Shown here: piece after piece, positions 55,455 to 63,834 of the stretch
How positions within the stretch are numbered: position 1 is the first letter of the stretch
How the letters are laid out: each line of letters starts with the position of its first letter
Assembly: GCF_003315205.1 (NCBI RefSeq)
Contig: NZ_QNRR01000001.1
Location: forward strand, 620,001 to 684,000
Reading direction: 5' to 3'
Length of the DNA stretch: 64,000 nucleotides
Source of the DNA: Roseimicrobium gellanilyticum
GTDB lineage: Bacteria; Verrucomicrobiota; Verrucomicrobiia; Verrucomicrobiales; Verrucomicrobiaceae
Translations under genes and position numbers: made by a program
Notes under the pieces: model-generated
Told to the model about the DNA's origin: nothing
Seen by the model: the letters and a program-made list of their open reading frames with translations, nothing else
Databases searched by the model: none

Positions 55455-55548
55455 TTCAATGACACTGGGGCATCATGCACCCGCCGCCGGCCTGCCCCGC
55501 CGCACTTTCCCCTTTCCAGAGGCACGCATCTGGCTACGGTGAGGTTGC

Positions 55549-55941
55549 ATGCTTCAGGTTGTCTTCAACGAAATCTCCGCCGCCGAGCTCTCCAATCTCC
55601 CCACGCAAGTCCAGTTCACCATCATCGAAGCGATGAATGTGCAGCCTGAGGACGTGGAGGAGAACCGCCTCGGCAAGCGCTTCGGTCTCCTGGAGCGCGG
55701 TGGCCAGAAGCTCTACCGCTGCCGCGCGGGTGAATGGCGCGTGTACTTCGCCGTCGAAGGCGCGCACGTGAAGGTGCATCGCGTCCTGCACGCGAACACG
55801 CTCAAGGATTTCCTTTTTCGCAGCAACCTCGGAGGCGCTGGCACTGCTCCTGCCCCTGCCGGTGAAGACGAGACCCTCGGCCAGTCGAAGAGCTTCTGGA
55901 AGCTCATTGATGAAGGCGAGAAGACACTGAAGGTGGTGTAG
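55549..55941 (+). CDS. Orphan RelE/ParE-superfamily-like protein
   Basis: The protein has 130 residues. The first ~90 residues resemble RelE-type toxins: a helical start, then KLYRCRAGEWRVYFAVEGAHVKVHRVLH as three strands, where Arg/Tyr positions form the RNase surface in RelE. A ~35-residue acidic, Ala/Pro-rich tail follows. No antitoxin gene is adjacent on either side; a true toxin would need one elsewhere, or the protein may be a non-toxic family member. Confidence 0.65.
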   Translation: MLQVVFNEISAAELSNLPTQVQFTIIEAMNVQPEDVEENRLGKRFGLLERGGQKLYRCRAGEWRVYFAVEGAHVKVHRVLHANTLKDFLFRSNLGGAGTAPAPAGEDETLGQSKSFWKLIDEGEKTLKVV

Positions 55942-55944
55942 CCG

Positions 55945-56102
55945 GTGCGACGGTGAGCGGTACGACGGTGGATGAGCCGTCTTGGTAATCTTTCGCGTCA
56001 AGACGATGTGCGCCAGAGGGCGGATGAGCGTCGTAAGTGCGTGAACGTGCGACAGTAGTTGCAGCTACTACCGTCCTACTGTCGCACCGCTCGCCGTCGC
56101 AC
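55945..56102. repeat. Nested inverted-repeat element between two convergent genes
   Basis: Outer arms GTGCGACGGTGAGCGGT (55945-55961) and ACCGCTCGCCGTCGCAC (56086-56102) pair over 17 bases with one mismatch. An inner perfect 12-bp pair is GTGCGACAGTAG (56047-56058) / CTACTGTCGCAC (56076-56087). The element fills the gap between the RelE-like and Hsp33 genes and may terminate both. Confidence 0.65.
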
Positions 56103-56114
56103 TGGAAGCGTCTC

Positions 56115-56945
56115 TCAGGACGCCTTCGCCTGCCACGCCTCGAACTGCTCTTTCGCCGCACGATATCTCGCGCCGCAGCGGGGGCACTGCACGGTCATGA
56201 CTTCATCATCGCCGAAGGCCTCCTTCAAAGCTTCGGGACTGAGCTTGGCGAGGATGGGATAGAGTCGGTCCACAGTGCAGCCGCACTTCCAGATGTAGCG
56301 CCGCGTCTCCAGGAGACTGAGCGTTTCCTTCTGGTCGAGCACGCGCACATCATCCTCGGTGAGGGCGGCGAGCCAGGCTTCATCGCAATCAGGCTGGGAG
56401 GAAATCATGGCGATGTCCTCCTCGCTGTGACGGAAGAAACGGGCGATGCGCTGCTCACTCTGCTGGTAGTACTGCTCCACGCAGGAGAGGACTTGATTGC
56501 CCTCCACCTGCACAAGGCTCTGCTGCGCGGCATGACCGATACGGGTGGTCTGCGCGCTGAAGATGTTTGCGCCCATGTCGCGCACGTCATCAGTGAAGAC
56601 GCGGCCGGCGATGTTTCCGGGGCGGGTGTTGCCCGTGACGAAGAGATTAATGGCAGGTTTTTGGAAGTTCATGGTCCACCCGCAGTTCTCGTCCTGGGGA
56701 CGGGAGGCGAGGTGCAGCGTGAGCCCCGCCAGTGCGTCTTTCAGCATGGCGTCCTGCTCATTGGTGTACTGCAGACCGTGATCCGCGCGGTGCAGGTAGT
56801 AGTCGATGTACAGCGGCTCGAAATCCGCCCGCGCCACGAGCGCATTGCGCCCGCGCACGAAATAGGTGCGGACTTCGAGGACAGAGGCGTTGGAGTCTTC
56901 GGACATGGTCAGGTCCCTGGGAAAAGGGGGCTGGTCATTTAGCAT
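56115..56945 (-). CDS. hslO: Redox-regulated chaperone Hsp33
   Basis: The protein has 276 residues from the ATG at 56945, which follows AAAGGA; an ATG at 56906 is possible. An N-terminal chaperone domain is followed by the zinc redox switch CGC (221-223) and CPRC (254-257), fitting the Hsp33 pattern CxC-x27-32-CxxC (here x30). On oxidation the Cys release zinc and the protein holds unfolding clients. The segment NTRPGNIAGRVFTDD is family-typical. Monocistronic. Confidence 0.92.
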   Translation of the reverse strand: MLNDQPPFPRDLTMSEDSNASVLEVRTYFVRGRNALVARADFEPLYIDYYLHRADHGLQYTNEQDAMLKDALAGLTLHLASRPQDENCGWTMNFQKPAINLFVTGNTRPGNIAGRVFTDDVRDMGANIFSAQTTRIGHAAQQSLVQVEGNQVLSCVEQYYQQSEQRIARFFRHSEEDIAMISSQPDCDEAWLAALTEDDVRVLDQKETLSLLETRRYIWKCGCTVDRLYPILAKLSPEALKEAFGDDEVMTVQCPRCGARYRAAKEQFEAWQAKAS

Positions 56946-57077
56946 AAGGTGTTCCTTTGTGAAAGAAGGGATACGCGGGAAATGCGGGTTGGGATGGTTG
57001 TGGGGGAGTGGCTGGGGAGTGCCAGGGGAACGGTTTGCAGGGAGGAGGCTTCCCCACTCTCTGTGAGGTTGCGGCGT

Positions 57078-57148
57078 GCAAAGTAGCTTCGACTTCAGTC
57101 GAATCAGTCGCGCTGCAGGTCGTACGGCTGAAGCCGTAGCTACTTTGC
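57078..57148. repeat. Three-hairpin REP-like palindromic element
   Basis: A perfect 11-bp outer stem GCAAAGTAGCT (57078-57088) / AGCTACTTTGC (57138-57148) encloses two perfect hairpins: TTCGAC-TTCA-GTCGAA (57088-57103) and TACGGC-TGAA-GCCGTA (57123-57138). The 227-bp gap between Hsp33 and the cytochrome gene holds little else. Confidence 0.75.
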
Positions 57149-57172
57149 GCTGCGCACTTCCTGTGGTGCTTT

Positions 57173-60100
57173 TCATTTCGTCCTCAGATACGCCATCAAG
57201 TCCGCGAGCTGTTCCACCGTGAGTACCGACTCCAGTCCCTCCGGCATCAGGGACAGGCCGGTGCTCTTGAGGGATTTGATTTGGGACCGGATGACGGATT
57301 GCTCCACGGACATGGGGTCTTTGAGCATGATGCTGGCTTCCGACTCTCCGGTGAGCATACCCACGAGGAAGCGGCCATCCTGCAACTCCACGAGGTACTG
57401 GGCAAAATTCGGGGAGACCTCGCGATTGGGATCGAGGATGTTGGTGAGCATCTGCTCCGGGGTCCATGCCAGCGTGGTGGCGAGGTTGGGACCGACGTCG
57501 CGGCCTTCTTCCTTGAAGCGATGACAGGCGGCGCACACCGTGGTGAAGACAACTTTGCCGCGTTTGGCATCGCCGGGGATGGTGAGAGCCGGCTGGTACT
57601 TCGCGAGGACTTCGCCGCGACTGCTGGTGGAGAAGAGCTTCTCCACTCGTGCTTTCAGCACGGTGTCTGGCGTGCGCAGCATGAGGGTCCGGGCGGTGGC
57701 GGAGATTTCACCGGGCTTCACCCGCCCGTTTTCCACGGCGGAGATGAGTGCACGAATCCACTCCGCGCGTGAGGCGAGGGCCTGCAGGGCTGCTTCACGC
57801 GGGGCTGGCGTGAGGGTGGACCATGCCTCCAGCAGGAGCTGCGGCATGGCGATCGCACGCGTGCGCTGCAGGAGGCTGATGACGGCAAGCCGGACGGCAT
57901 CCGGCTCGGCGGGCAGCAGGAGTTTTTGCAAGGCGGGCTGAATCTTGGTGATGTCAGGTTCGACGGCCATCAGTCCGATCTTGGTCACGCGCTCATCCGT
58001 ACCAAGGGAGTCGTCACCTGCCTGGCACTGCGCCTCCTGCGATACGGAGCGGAGCCATGCTGCAGTTTCTTTCCTGGTGACCTGGAGGTGCTCCAACAGA
58101 TCCGAAGGTGAACGTCCATGCCTCGCGAGGCCCTCGCACAGGCCGAGCAGGCCTTGCTCTGCGGAATGGGGATTCGTGCTGGCGTTGCGAGCCAGTGCAG
58201 CGAGGAAATACTCAGCGCTGGTTTTCTTCAGGTCGGGTTCGGAGCCAAGCATCACGCCACATTCGCGAATGAAGGTTACCAGTCCCGGGCTGTCTGGATT
58301 CCCACGGCGCAAGGTTGTTTCCACTCCAACAGCAAGGTCGGACTGTCTGAAGGCCTGCGTGGCGAGGCGCATCCATGGGTCATCCTTGTTCCGCAGGATC
58401 ACCTGATCGAACAAAGCGGTCATGCTTGTGGATTTGCTGTTTGCCAGAACCAGGGTGGCCAGAAATCGGATGCGTGGAGATTCATCCTTGAGCCGGTTGT
58501 CAAAGCTGCTCGGAGGATAGGCGGAAGTGAGAAAGGGTGCGTACAGGATCGTCGCACTCTCGCGAATCTCCGGCTCCCTGTCTTCCAAGGCGAAGTGGGA
58601 GAGGTCCTCTTCATCGAGCGCCCCGAGGGAGTTCAGCGTCCACATCGAGTGCACCTCTACGTAAGGGCCTGAGTCATCCCATTTGAGCAGTTGTTTCAGT
58701 TCCGGCACCACGCTCTTGTCCTGCCTCTCAAAGAGAAGACGATGTGCCGTGTCGCGATGCCATGCGTTGGGATGCGAGAAGAGCTTCACCAACTCTGAGC
58801 TGCTCTTGTCCGCGAGCGATTCAGTTTTGCGTGTCTTGTATCCCTTTGGCGTGAGGCGCCAGATGCGTCCCTTGTCGATGCCCTTGATGAGATCGATGGC
58901 GGCGTGGATGTCATCCGGAAGGCTCCAGGGATGCTCGATGGCTTCACGGTACATGTCGCACACGTGCAGGCAGCCGTCGGGTGCGTTGGCGAAGTTCACG
59001 GGGCGGAACCAGATGTCGCGGCTCGCGCAGAATTCCTTGTCGCCATCCACGCGGGTGGCCTTGAAGGTGACGCTGTCTGGAGTGAGCTTGAGCCGGTAGA
59101 AGAGATTGCCGGCCACATCAGCCACGAACGCCATGCCGCGGTAATCTTGGGGATACGCGTCACCGCGGTAGATGGTGATGCCTGCGGACGAAGTGACGAC
59201 ACCAGTTCCGACCAGTTCACTGCGCGGCATGCGGTTGGTGGGATCGGTGCTCCAGCGGTCGGCACGCAGCACGCGCCAGGCTTCGGGAGGACTGATGCGA
59301 TGAACGGGAAGCTGGTCGCCGGCCTCTGCGGCGTCATGCAGGGGATTGATGGCGGATACGTAGGGGTTGAGTGAAAGGTATTTGGTATTGTAAACGATGT
59401 GCTGGCACGGATTGCGGATGTTGCAGAGGAAGCGGTTGCCCCAGTCATCGCGGGTGTTGCCGAAGCGGGCGCCACCGTCCGTGGCCTCAATCTTCATGGT
59501 CACGGGATCCAGCTTGAGGTCGGCACGCCGGATGGTGACGGGCTTTTCATCAGGGTGTATCAGGTTCTGAACTGTGCCGCCGTTGGTCCCGCCGGCGATG
59601 TAAATTTTGTTGTCGAGACCCCAGATGGGGTTGTTCGCCACAGCCTGGATGTTGAGCTTTTTCAGCCCGGTGAAGAGCTTCTGCCGAACATCGGCCACCC
59701 CGTCGTTGTCCGTGTCCTTGAGGTACCAGATGTCCGGTGTGGCCACGACGATGATGCCGCCCTTCCAGCAGGCGGCACCGGTGGGCCAGGAGAGGTCGGT
59801 GGCGAAAATGGTGCTGCGGTCATAGACGCCATCACCATCCGTATCCGTGAGCAGGCGCACTTTGCCGATGGCGAGGTCCGTGGGATTCTCCTGGCTGACC
59901 TTGTGCTTCGCCTTGTCCGTGTACGGATAGTCGTTCATCTCGCACACGAAGGCGCGGCCGTACTCATCATACGTGATGGCGACGGGATCCGTCACGAGCG
60001 GCTCAGCGGCGACGAGATCCATGGTGAAACCGTCGAGTACCTCGAAGGTGGATGCTGCCTTCTCAGGCGGCGTCGCGGGTACGGAGGGGAAGTCGAGGGG

Positions 60101-60190
60101 CTTGGGTGGCGCGGGGGTCTGCGCGAAAGAAAAGGGGGACACGCAAAGCAGCGAAGCAGCAAAGGAAAGGAGGAGGGAGTGCGGCTTCAT
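57173..60190 (-). CDS. PVC-type heme-binding membrane-bound dehydrogenase with c-type cytochrome domain
   Basis: The protein has 1005 residues. A signal peptide (MKPHSLLLSFAASLLCVSPFSFA) precedes a beta-propeller dehydrogenase-like domain (~30-430: TFEVLDGFTMDLVAAEPLVTDPVAI, RAFVCEMNDYPY, DTDGDGVYDRSTIF). A HEAT-like helical region (~450-850) and a C-terminal cytochrome c domain with CAACH (886-890) follow. This order is characteristic of the large periplasmic family expanded in Planctomycetota and Verrucomicrobiota; substrates are mostly unknown, sugars being likely. It begins 27 bp after an amidohydrolase gene in the same direction. Confidence 0.92.
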   Translation of the reverse strand: MKPHSLLLSFAASLLCVSPFSFAQTPAPPKPLDFPSVPATPPEKAASTFEVLDGFTMDLVAAEPLVTDPVAITYDEYGRAFVCEMNDYPYTDKAKHKVSQENPTDLAIGKVRLLTDTDGDGVYDRSTIFATDLSWPTGAACWKGGIIVVATPDIWYLKDTDNDGVADVRQKLFTGLKKLNIQAVANNPIWGLDNKIYIAGGTNGGTVQNLIHPDEKPVTIRRADLKLDPVTMKIEATDGGARFGNTRDDWGNRFLCNIRNPCQHIVYNTKYLSLNPYVSAINPLHDAAEAGDQLPVHRISPPEAWRVLRADRWSTDPTNRMPRSELVGTGVVTSSAGITIYRGDAYPQDYRGMAFVADVAGNLFYRLKLTPDSVTFKATRVDGDKEFCASRDIWFRPVNFANAPDGCLHVCDMYREAIEHPWSLPDDIHAAIDLIKGIDKGRIWRLTPKGYKTRKTESLADKSSSELVKLFSHPNAWHRDTAHRLLFERQDKSVVPELKQLLKWDDSGPYVEVHSMWTLNSLGALDEEDLSHFALEDREPEIRESATILYAPFLTSAYPPSSFDNRLKDESPRIRFLATLVLANSKSTSMTALFDQVILRNKDDPWMRLATQAFRQSDLAVGVETTLRRGNPDSPGLVTFIRECGVMLGSEPDLKKTSAEYFLAALARNASTNPHSAEQGLLGLCEGLARHGRSPSDLLEHLQVTRKETAAWLRSVSQEAQCQAGDDSLGTDERVTKIGLMAVEPDITKIQPALQKLLLPAEPDAVRLAVISLLQRTRAIAMPQLLLEAWSTLTPAPREAALQALASRAEWIRALISAVENGRVKPGEISATARTLMLRTPDTVLKARVEKLFSTSSRGEVLAKYQPALTIPGDAKRGKVVFTTVCAACHRFKEEGRDVGPNLATTLAWTPEQMLTNILDPNREVSPNFAQYLVELQDGRFLVGMLTGESEASIMLKDPMSVEQSVIRSQIKSLKSTGLSLMPEGLESVLTVEQLADLMAYLRTK

Positions 60191-60217
60191 CTAACTTGAG
60201 TGGGAGAAGGGTGGGAG

Positions 60218-61072
60218 TCAGCCTTGCAGGCAGCGGGTGGCGTTGTCGTGAGTGATGGCGGCGAGTTGTCCCGGACTGAGGTTGGATTCCTGAAGCTTCA
60301 GCTTCGCGGACTCCCAGTAGAAGAGCGGCGCATGCGAGCCGAAGACGAGTCTGTTCAGGGGCCAGTCTTGGAGGAGATTCTCTATGCCGCCCACACCTTC
60401 CAGCATGGCAAAGTCGAGGGTGACGGGGCAGCCTTGCAGCGCAGTCATGGACATGGCACGGTTCGCGTTGAGCACCATGACCTGTGCTTCCGGAACTTTC
60501 TTCAGTGCTGCGGACAGGGGCTTCAGGTTCACCGGCTTTGCCTGCACGAGCGGATGCTGGGTGCGTTCATCCTCCAGTTGTGCGGTGATCTGCAGGACCA
60601 TTTTGCGTGCGGTCACGAGCCCCAGAAGCTCAAGGAACCTCGCATCATCCAGCGCATAACCATGGTAGTTTGGGTAAAGGCGGAGCACCCTCATGCCGTG
60701 AATTTCCGCACAGCGTCCCAGGTCGTCCTTCCAGCCGGGCAGCGAGGGATTGAGGGTCCCAGCAGGGAGCAGCAGGCCTCCCTCAATCTTGGCACACGCG
60801 GCATGCAGGTTGCGGTTCGCAGCTGCGATGTCCCGGTGCAAGATGCCCTCGAAGCTACCCGCCCAGGCCTGCGTCACACCGCGTTTCTTCAGGTGGGCTG
60901 CGAGGGAGGCAGCATCGTCGCCGGGAACATGGCGGAAGGGCCACGGTCCCACACTCACGTTGCAGTCGATGATCTCCAGCTTCGGCTCGAAGCCGTTTAC
61001 CTGGGCGACCGCTGCGCTCGCCGCCAAGGCTGCCGAGCGTTGCAGGAAGGTTCTCCGGTTCAGTGTGCTCAT
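60218..61072 (-). CDS. Amidohydrolase-family TIM-barrel protein, Tat-signal-like N terminus
   Basis: The protein has 284 residues. The N terminus NRRTFLQRSAALAASAAVAQ resembles a twin-arginine signal. The barrel starts LEIIDCNVSVGPWPF, where the usual D-x-H metal motif reads DCN, and ends with RLVFGSHAPLFYWESA. Loss of the metal-binding His suggests altered or absent hydrolase chemistry. It overlaps the upstream amidohydrolase by ATGA and precedes the heme-binding dehydrogenase by 27 bp. Confidence 0.78.
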   Translation of the reverse strand: MSTLNRRTFLQRSAALAASAAVAQVNGFEPKLEIIDCNVSVGPWPFRHVPGDDAASLAAHLKKRGVTQAWAGSFEGILHRDIAAANRNLHAACAKIEGGLLLPAGTLNPSLPGWKDDLGRCAEIHGMRVLRLYPNYHGYALDDARFLELLGLVTARKMVLQITAQLEDERTQHPLVQAKPVNLKPLSAALKKVPEAQVMVLNANRAMSMTALQGCPVTLDFAMLEGVGGIENLLQDWPLNRLVFGSHAPLFYWESAKLKLQESNLSPGQLAAITHDNATRCLQG

Positions 61073-61854
61073 GCCTTGATTCCTTTCTCGGTGAGGATGG
61101 GCAGCATCATCTTGCGGAGGTTGTCGCAGAAGATCTTCTGCTTGTCCGCGTCGCTGATGTCAGCGCCGTGGACCTTGGCGAGCTGGCTGGCGAAGCTGCG
61201 TCCGCCGCTGTCGCTTCCGTAAATGACCCGGTCTGCGCCAAGCTCGCGTACGGCCATTTCGGTGATGCCTGCGGTAGGGTCGCTGCCCGCGAGATCCACG
61301 GACACATTCGGACAGTCGCGGATGGTGGGAATGCCCACCTCCCAGGTGCCTCCGGTGTGGCCACAGATGAGCGGTGCCTTGGGGAAACGCTTTGCCAGTT
61401 CCGCAAACTCTGCGGGGGTGGATTCGCCTGCATAGTTGCCCATCGTCTTGTACCACGTGTGCTGGAAGATCACGGCCTTCAGTTCAGCGGCGCGCTGGAT
61501 GATGGGGTCGATTTCAGGGACGTTGCAACGTTCCGCCACCCAGAGCTTCACGCCGACCATGGGGCCCCTGGCCACGCAGCGCTCCAGCTCGGCGAGGCTG
61601 GTAGCGACGTGCTTGGGACTGACATAGACGAAGCCGAAGGTGCGGTCGGGGTACTTGGTAATGGCGCGCAGGACTTCGTCATTCTGCTTCATCAGGTCAT
61701 CGGCAGCAGGGTCCTGGCTCCACTTCATGCCCATGTACACGCAGAGGCGCTCAATGCCCATGCGGTCGGCATAACGCAGGAGCTGGCCCATGCGTTCTTC
61801 CGGTGTGAGGCCGGGGACGCCGGAGAGGTGACAGTGGAGATCCCAGATGCGCAT
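61069..61854 (-). CDS. Amidohydrolase-family metal-dependent hydrolase
   Basis: The protein has 261 residues from the ATG at 61854, where the barrel begins (MRIWDLHCHLSGVPGLTPEER); an upstream in-frame start adds an Arg-rich, uncharacteristic extension. DLHCH carries the first metal-binding His pair. Further motifs are FQHTWYK, LICGHTGGTWEVG and RVIYGSDSGGR, as in amidohydrolase-2 (decarboxylase/lactonase-like) enzymes. No signal peptide, in contrast to its partner. First gene of the three-gene operon. Confidence 0.85.
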   Translation of the reverse strand: MRIWDLHCHLSGVPGLTPEERMGQLLRYADRMGIERLCVYMGMKWSQDPAADDLMKQNDEVLRAITKYPDRTFGFVYVSPKHVATSLAELERCVARGPMVGVKLWVAERCNVPEIDPIIQRAAELKAVIFQHTWYKTMGNYAGESTPAEFAELAKRFPKAPLICGHTGGTWEVGIPTIRDCPNVSVDLAGSDPTAGITEMAVRELGADRVIYGSDSGGRSFASQLAKVHGADISDADKQKIFCDNLRKMMLPILTEKGIKA

Positions 61855-62097
61855 GATGTCGGGAGAGGGATGAGCGGTGGCGTGGATACGCGAGACGACA
61901 CGTCTTGTTACCGCGCATCTGTCCATCTGACACAGAAGGTCTACAAGCGGGCATATTCAGCGCAGTGGACCGGGGGTGTATCCGCGTCCCGGTGGCGTTG
62001 CAGGCATCCATTTCGTCAACCTCAGGTTGTTTCGCTTGTTTTATGGAGTAAATTTTCTAGGGTTAGGTGGCAGACAACGTCTACCTGTAGAAAACAT

Positions 62098-62697
62098 ATG
62101 GAGCAGCGAGATTTTATTCTGGAGGACTTTCGGCATATCGCGGAGTCCTATTCAAGAAATGAAACGGCCGGCGAGACACGAGTCAATTGGTTGCTTGGGC
62201 TGACCACGGCGATATTGACAGCGACGATTGCGCTCCTGAGCGCCGAGAAGCGCCCTCCCTTTGATGTCCTTCGTTGGACGGTCTTCCTGCCGACGCTTGT
62301 TGCAAACCTGACGTTCGGCATTGTAACGCTCCTCCGGATGTTGAAGAGGGACAAGGTTACTGACTCTTATATTGCGGGACTTAACAAATACCGTGACGCC
62401 TTTGCGAACGAGCAAAATAGCCCGCCGCAGATCCGGCAAGTTATGGACCTGCTACGCGACAAGGCAACAAGGTCCTTTGGCGGCGGGCTGACCAACATGG
62501 TGATGGTGATCAATAGTTTGATTTTTGCGGCCATTTGGTTTGTTGCAGTGACTGATGCTCCCCGGAGTGCACTGCTGTGCGAACGAATCTGCTCTTACGC
62601 TGCTGCGGCTTTGGGTTTTGGGTTTGCTTTTGGACTTCAACACCTGTGTGTTTCATGCTGCGGGAAACCTGATCAAGAGTCGCGAGAGCAACCTTAG
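62098..62697 (+). CDS. Four-helix membrane protein of unknown function
   Basis: The protein has 199 residues from the ATG at 62098; longer in-frame versions run antisense to the amidohydrolase and are rejected. A charged N terminus (EQRDFILEDFRHIAESYSRNE) is followed by two helices (~30-48 and ~60-80), a soluble ~55-residue segment and two more helices (~133-150 and ~160-180), ending CVSCCGKPDQ. No family recognised with confidence. The base composition looks more AT-rich than its neighbours, as in recently acquired genes. Confidence 0.68.
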   Translation: MEQRDFILEDFRHIAESYSRNETAGETRVNWLLGLTTAILTATIALLSAEKRPPFDVLRWTVFLPTLVANLTFGIVTLLRMLKRDKVTDSYIAGLNKYRDAFANEQNSPPQIRQVMDLLRDKATRSFGGGLTNMVMVINSLIFAAIWFVAVTDAPRSALLCERICSYAAAALGFGFAFGLQHLCVSCCGKPDQESREQP

Positions 62698-62734
62698 TCC
62701 GTACCCACGCAAAGTTCAGTCCAATGCGACCTTC

Positions 62735-62764
62735 AAAAAAGAGGGCAGGCCGTGTGGCCTGCCC
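62735..62764 (-). terminator. Rho-independent terminator
   Basis: GGGCAGGCC (62743-62751) pairs perfectly with GGCCTGCCC (62756-62764) around GTGT. The A run at 62735-62740 gives a U tract on the minus strand, so it ends the DUF1080 gene; it may also stop the plus-strand membrane gene. Confidence 0.85.
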
Positions 62765-62811
62765 TTGTGTGATTCGAGAGCTGCGCTCTCAAATTTCAAA
62801 TCTGAAATCCC

Positions 62812-63474
62812 TTAGGGAAGCGCCTTGATGAAGAGGTCCTTGTAGAAGACTCGGCTGATGGGGTCGTGGCCCTGGATGGCGATGGTGCCTTCGCTGAGCT
62901 TGCGGCCGTCCATGTTCTTGAGGGTCTTGCTTGGATCCCAGTCTTCAGGCTCGGTCCACTCGGTGGTCACCTTGCCATTGATGGTGATGGTGATCTTCTT
63001 GCCTTCCACCTTGATACCGTAGTCGAACCATTCGTCGTCCTTGTTGGGCGCGTTGTTAAGCACGTCCTTCACGGCGTAGAGGCCGCCGGTTTTCTTCACG
63101 TCCTTGTGGGTCGCGTTCACCTGGCACTCATAGCCCTTGCTGGGCCAGCCCTTTTCTTCGAAGCCGGTATGGATGTAGATGCCGCTGTTGGAGCCGGCAG
63201 TGGTCTTCACCTTGGCCTTGAACTCGAAGTTCTTGAACTTGGCGTTGCCGTCCGGTCCGACGTAGAACATGTGGGCGCGACCGCCCTGGACTTTGATTTC
63301 GCCATTCTCGACGACGAAGGACTGGGCCTTTTCCTCAGGCTTTTCTTCGGTGGAGACATTCGACTTCCAACCGGAGAGGTCCTTGCCGTTGAACATGGAG
63401 ATCCAGCCATCTTCAGCGGAGGCAAAGCCGCTGAGGGCCAGAACGGTGAATAGTGAGAGGAGCTTGGATTTCAT
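62812..63474 (-). CDS. Secreted 3-keto-disaccharide hydrolase family protein (DUF1080)
   Basis: The protein has 220 residues from the ATG at 63474, chosen for signal peptide MKSKLLSLFTVLALSGFASA. The DUF1080 fold is evident: ISMFNGKDLSGWKSN (32-46), FEFKAKVKTTAGSNSGIYIHTG, GYECQVNATH, GRKLSEGTIAIQGHDP and a last FKDLFIK-type strand. Characterised members cleave 3-keto-glycosides in Bacteroidota. The family is abundant in Verrucomicrobiota, often as secreted partners of oxidoreductases. Monocistronic with its own terminator. Confidence 0.92.
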   Translation of the reverse strand: MKSKLLSLFTVLALSGFASAEDGWISMFNGKDLSGWKSNVSTEEKPEEKAQSFVVENGEIKVQGGRAHMFYVGPDGNAKFKNFEFKAKVKTTAGSNSGIYIHTGFEEKGWPSKGYECQVNATHKDVKKTGGLYAVKDVLNNAPNKDDEWFDYGIKVEGKKITITINGKVTTEWTEPEDWDPSKTLKNMDGRKLSEGTIAIQGHDPISRVFYKDLFIKALP

Positions 63475-63561
63475 GGAGCGCGGAGTTTGCACGAGGGGGG
63501 AACGTTGTCGAGTTGGTTGTTTTGGACGGAAAATATAGGAGGGGAGAGCTGATTTTATCTC

Positions 63562-63834
63562 ATGGCACAGGAAACCACCACGCTTGTCTGCAAGGTCACC
63601 CCCAACGCCCGGAAGTCCGAGTGCATGGGCTGGGGTGCCGATGAGCGTGGGCGGAAGCTGCTACTGGTAAAGCTGGCCGCGCCAGCCCAAGAGGGAAAGG
63701 CGAACAAGGAACTGGTGCGATTCCTCGCGGAGCTGTTGGGGTGTGCGAAAAGTGATGTGATCCTTTTGCGTGGTGACACCAGTCGGACGAAATCGCTGCA
63801 GGTGCCGGCGAAAGCGCTCGACCGCCTGCCGTGA
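63562..63834 (+). CDS. DUF167 (YggU-family) protein
   Basis: The protein has 90 residues. VTPNARKSE at the start, KLAAPAQEGKANKELVRFLAELLG in the middle and SDVILLRGDTSRTKSLQV at the end are diagnostic of this small conserved family. The structure of homologues is known but the role is not. Divergent from the DUF1080 gene with 87 bp between starts. The remaining 166 bases to the window end show no recognisable gene. Confidence 0.9.
   Translation: MAQETTTLVCKVTPNARKSECMGWGADERGRKLLLVKLAAPAQEGKANKELVRFLAELLGCAKSDVILLRGDTSRTKSLQVPAKALDRLP

Noticed and set aside
61063-62097. N-terminal extension of the membrane-protein frame at 62098
   Set aside because: It is antisense to the amidohydrolase gene and has no membrane or domain character.
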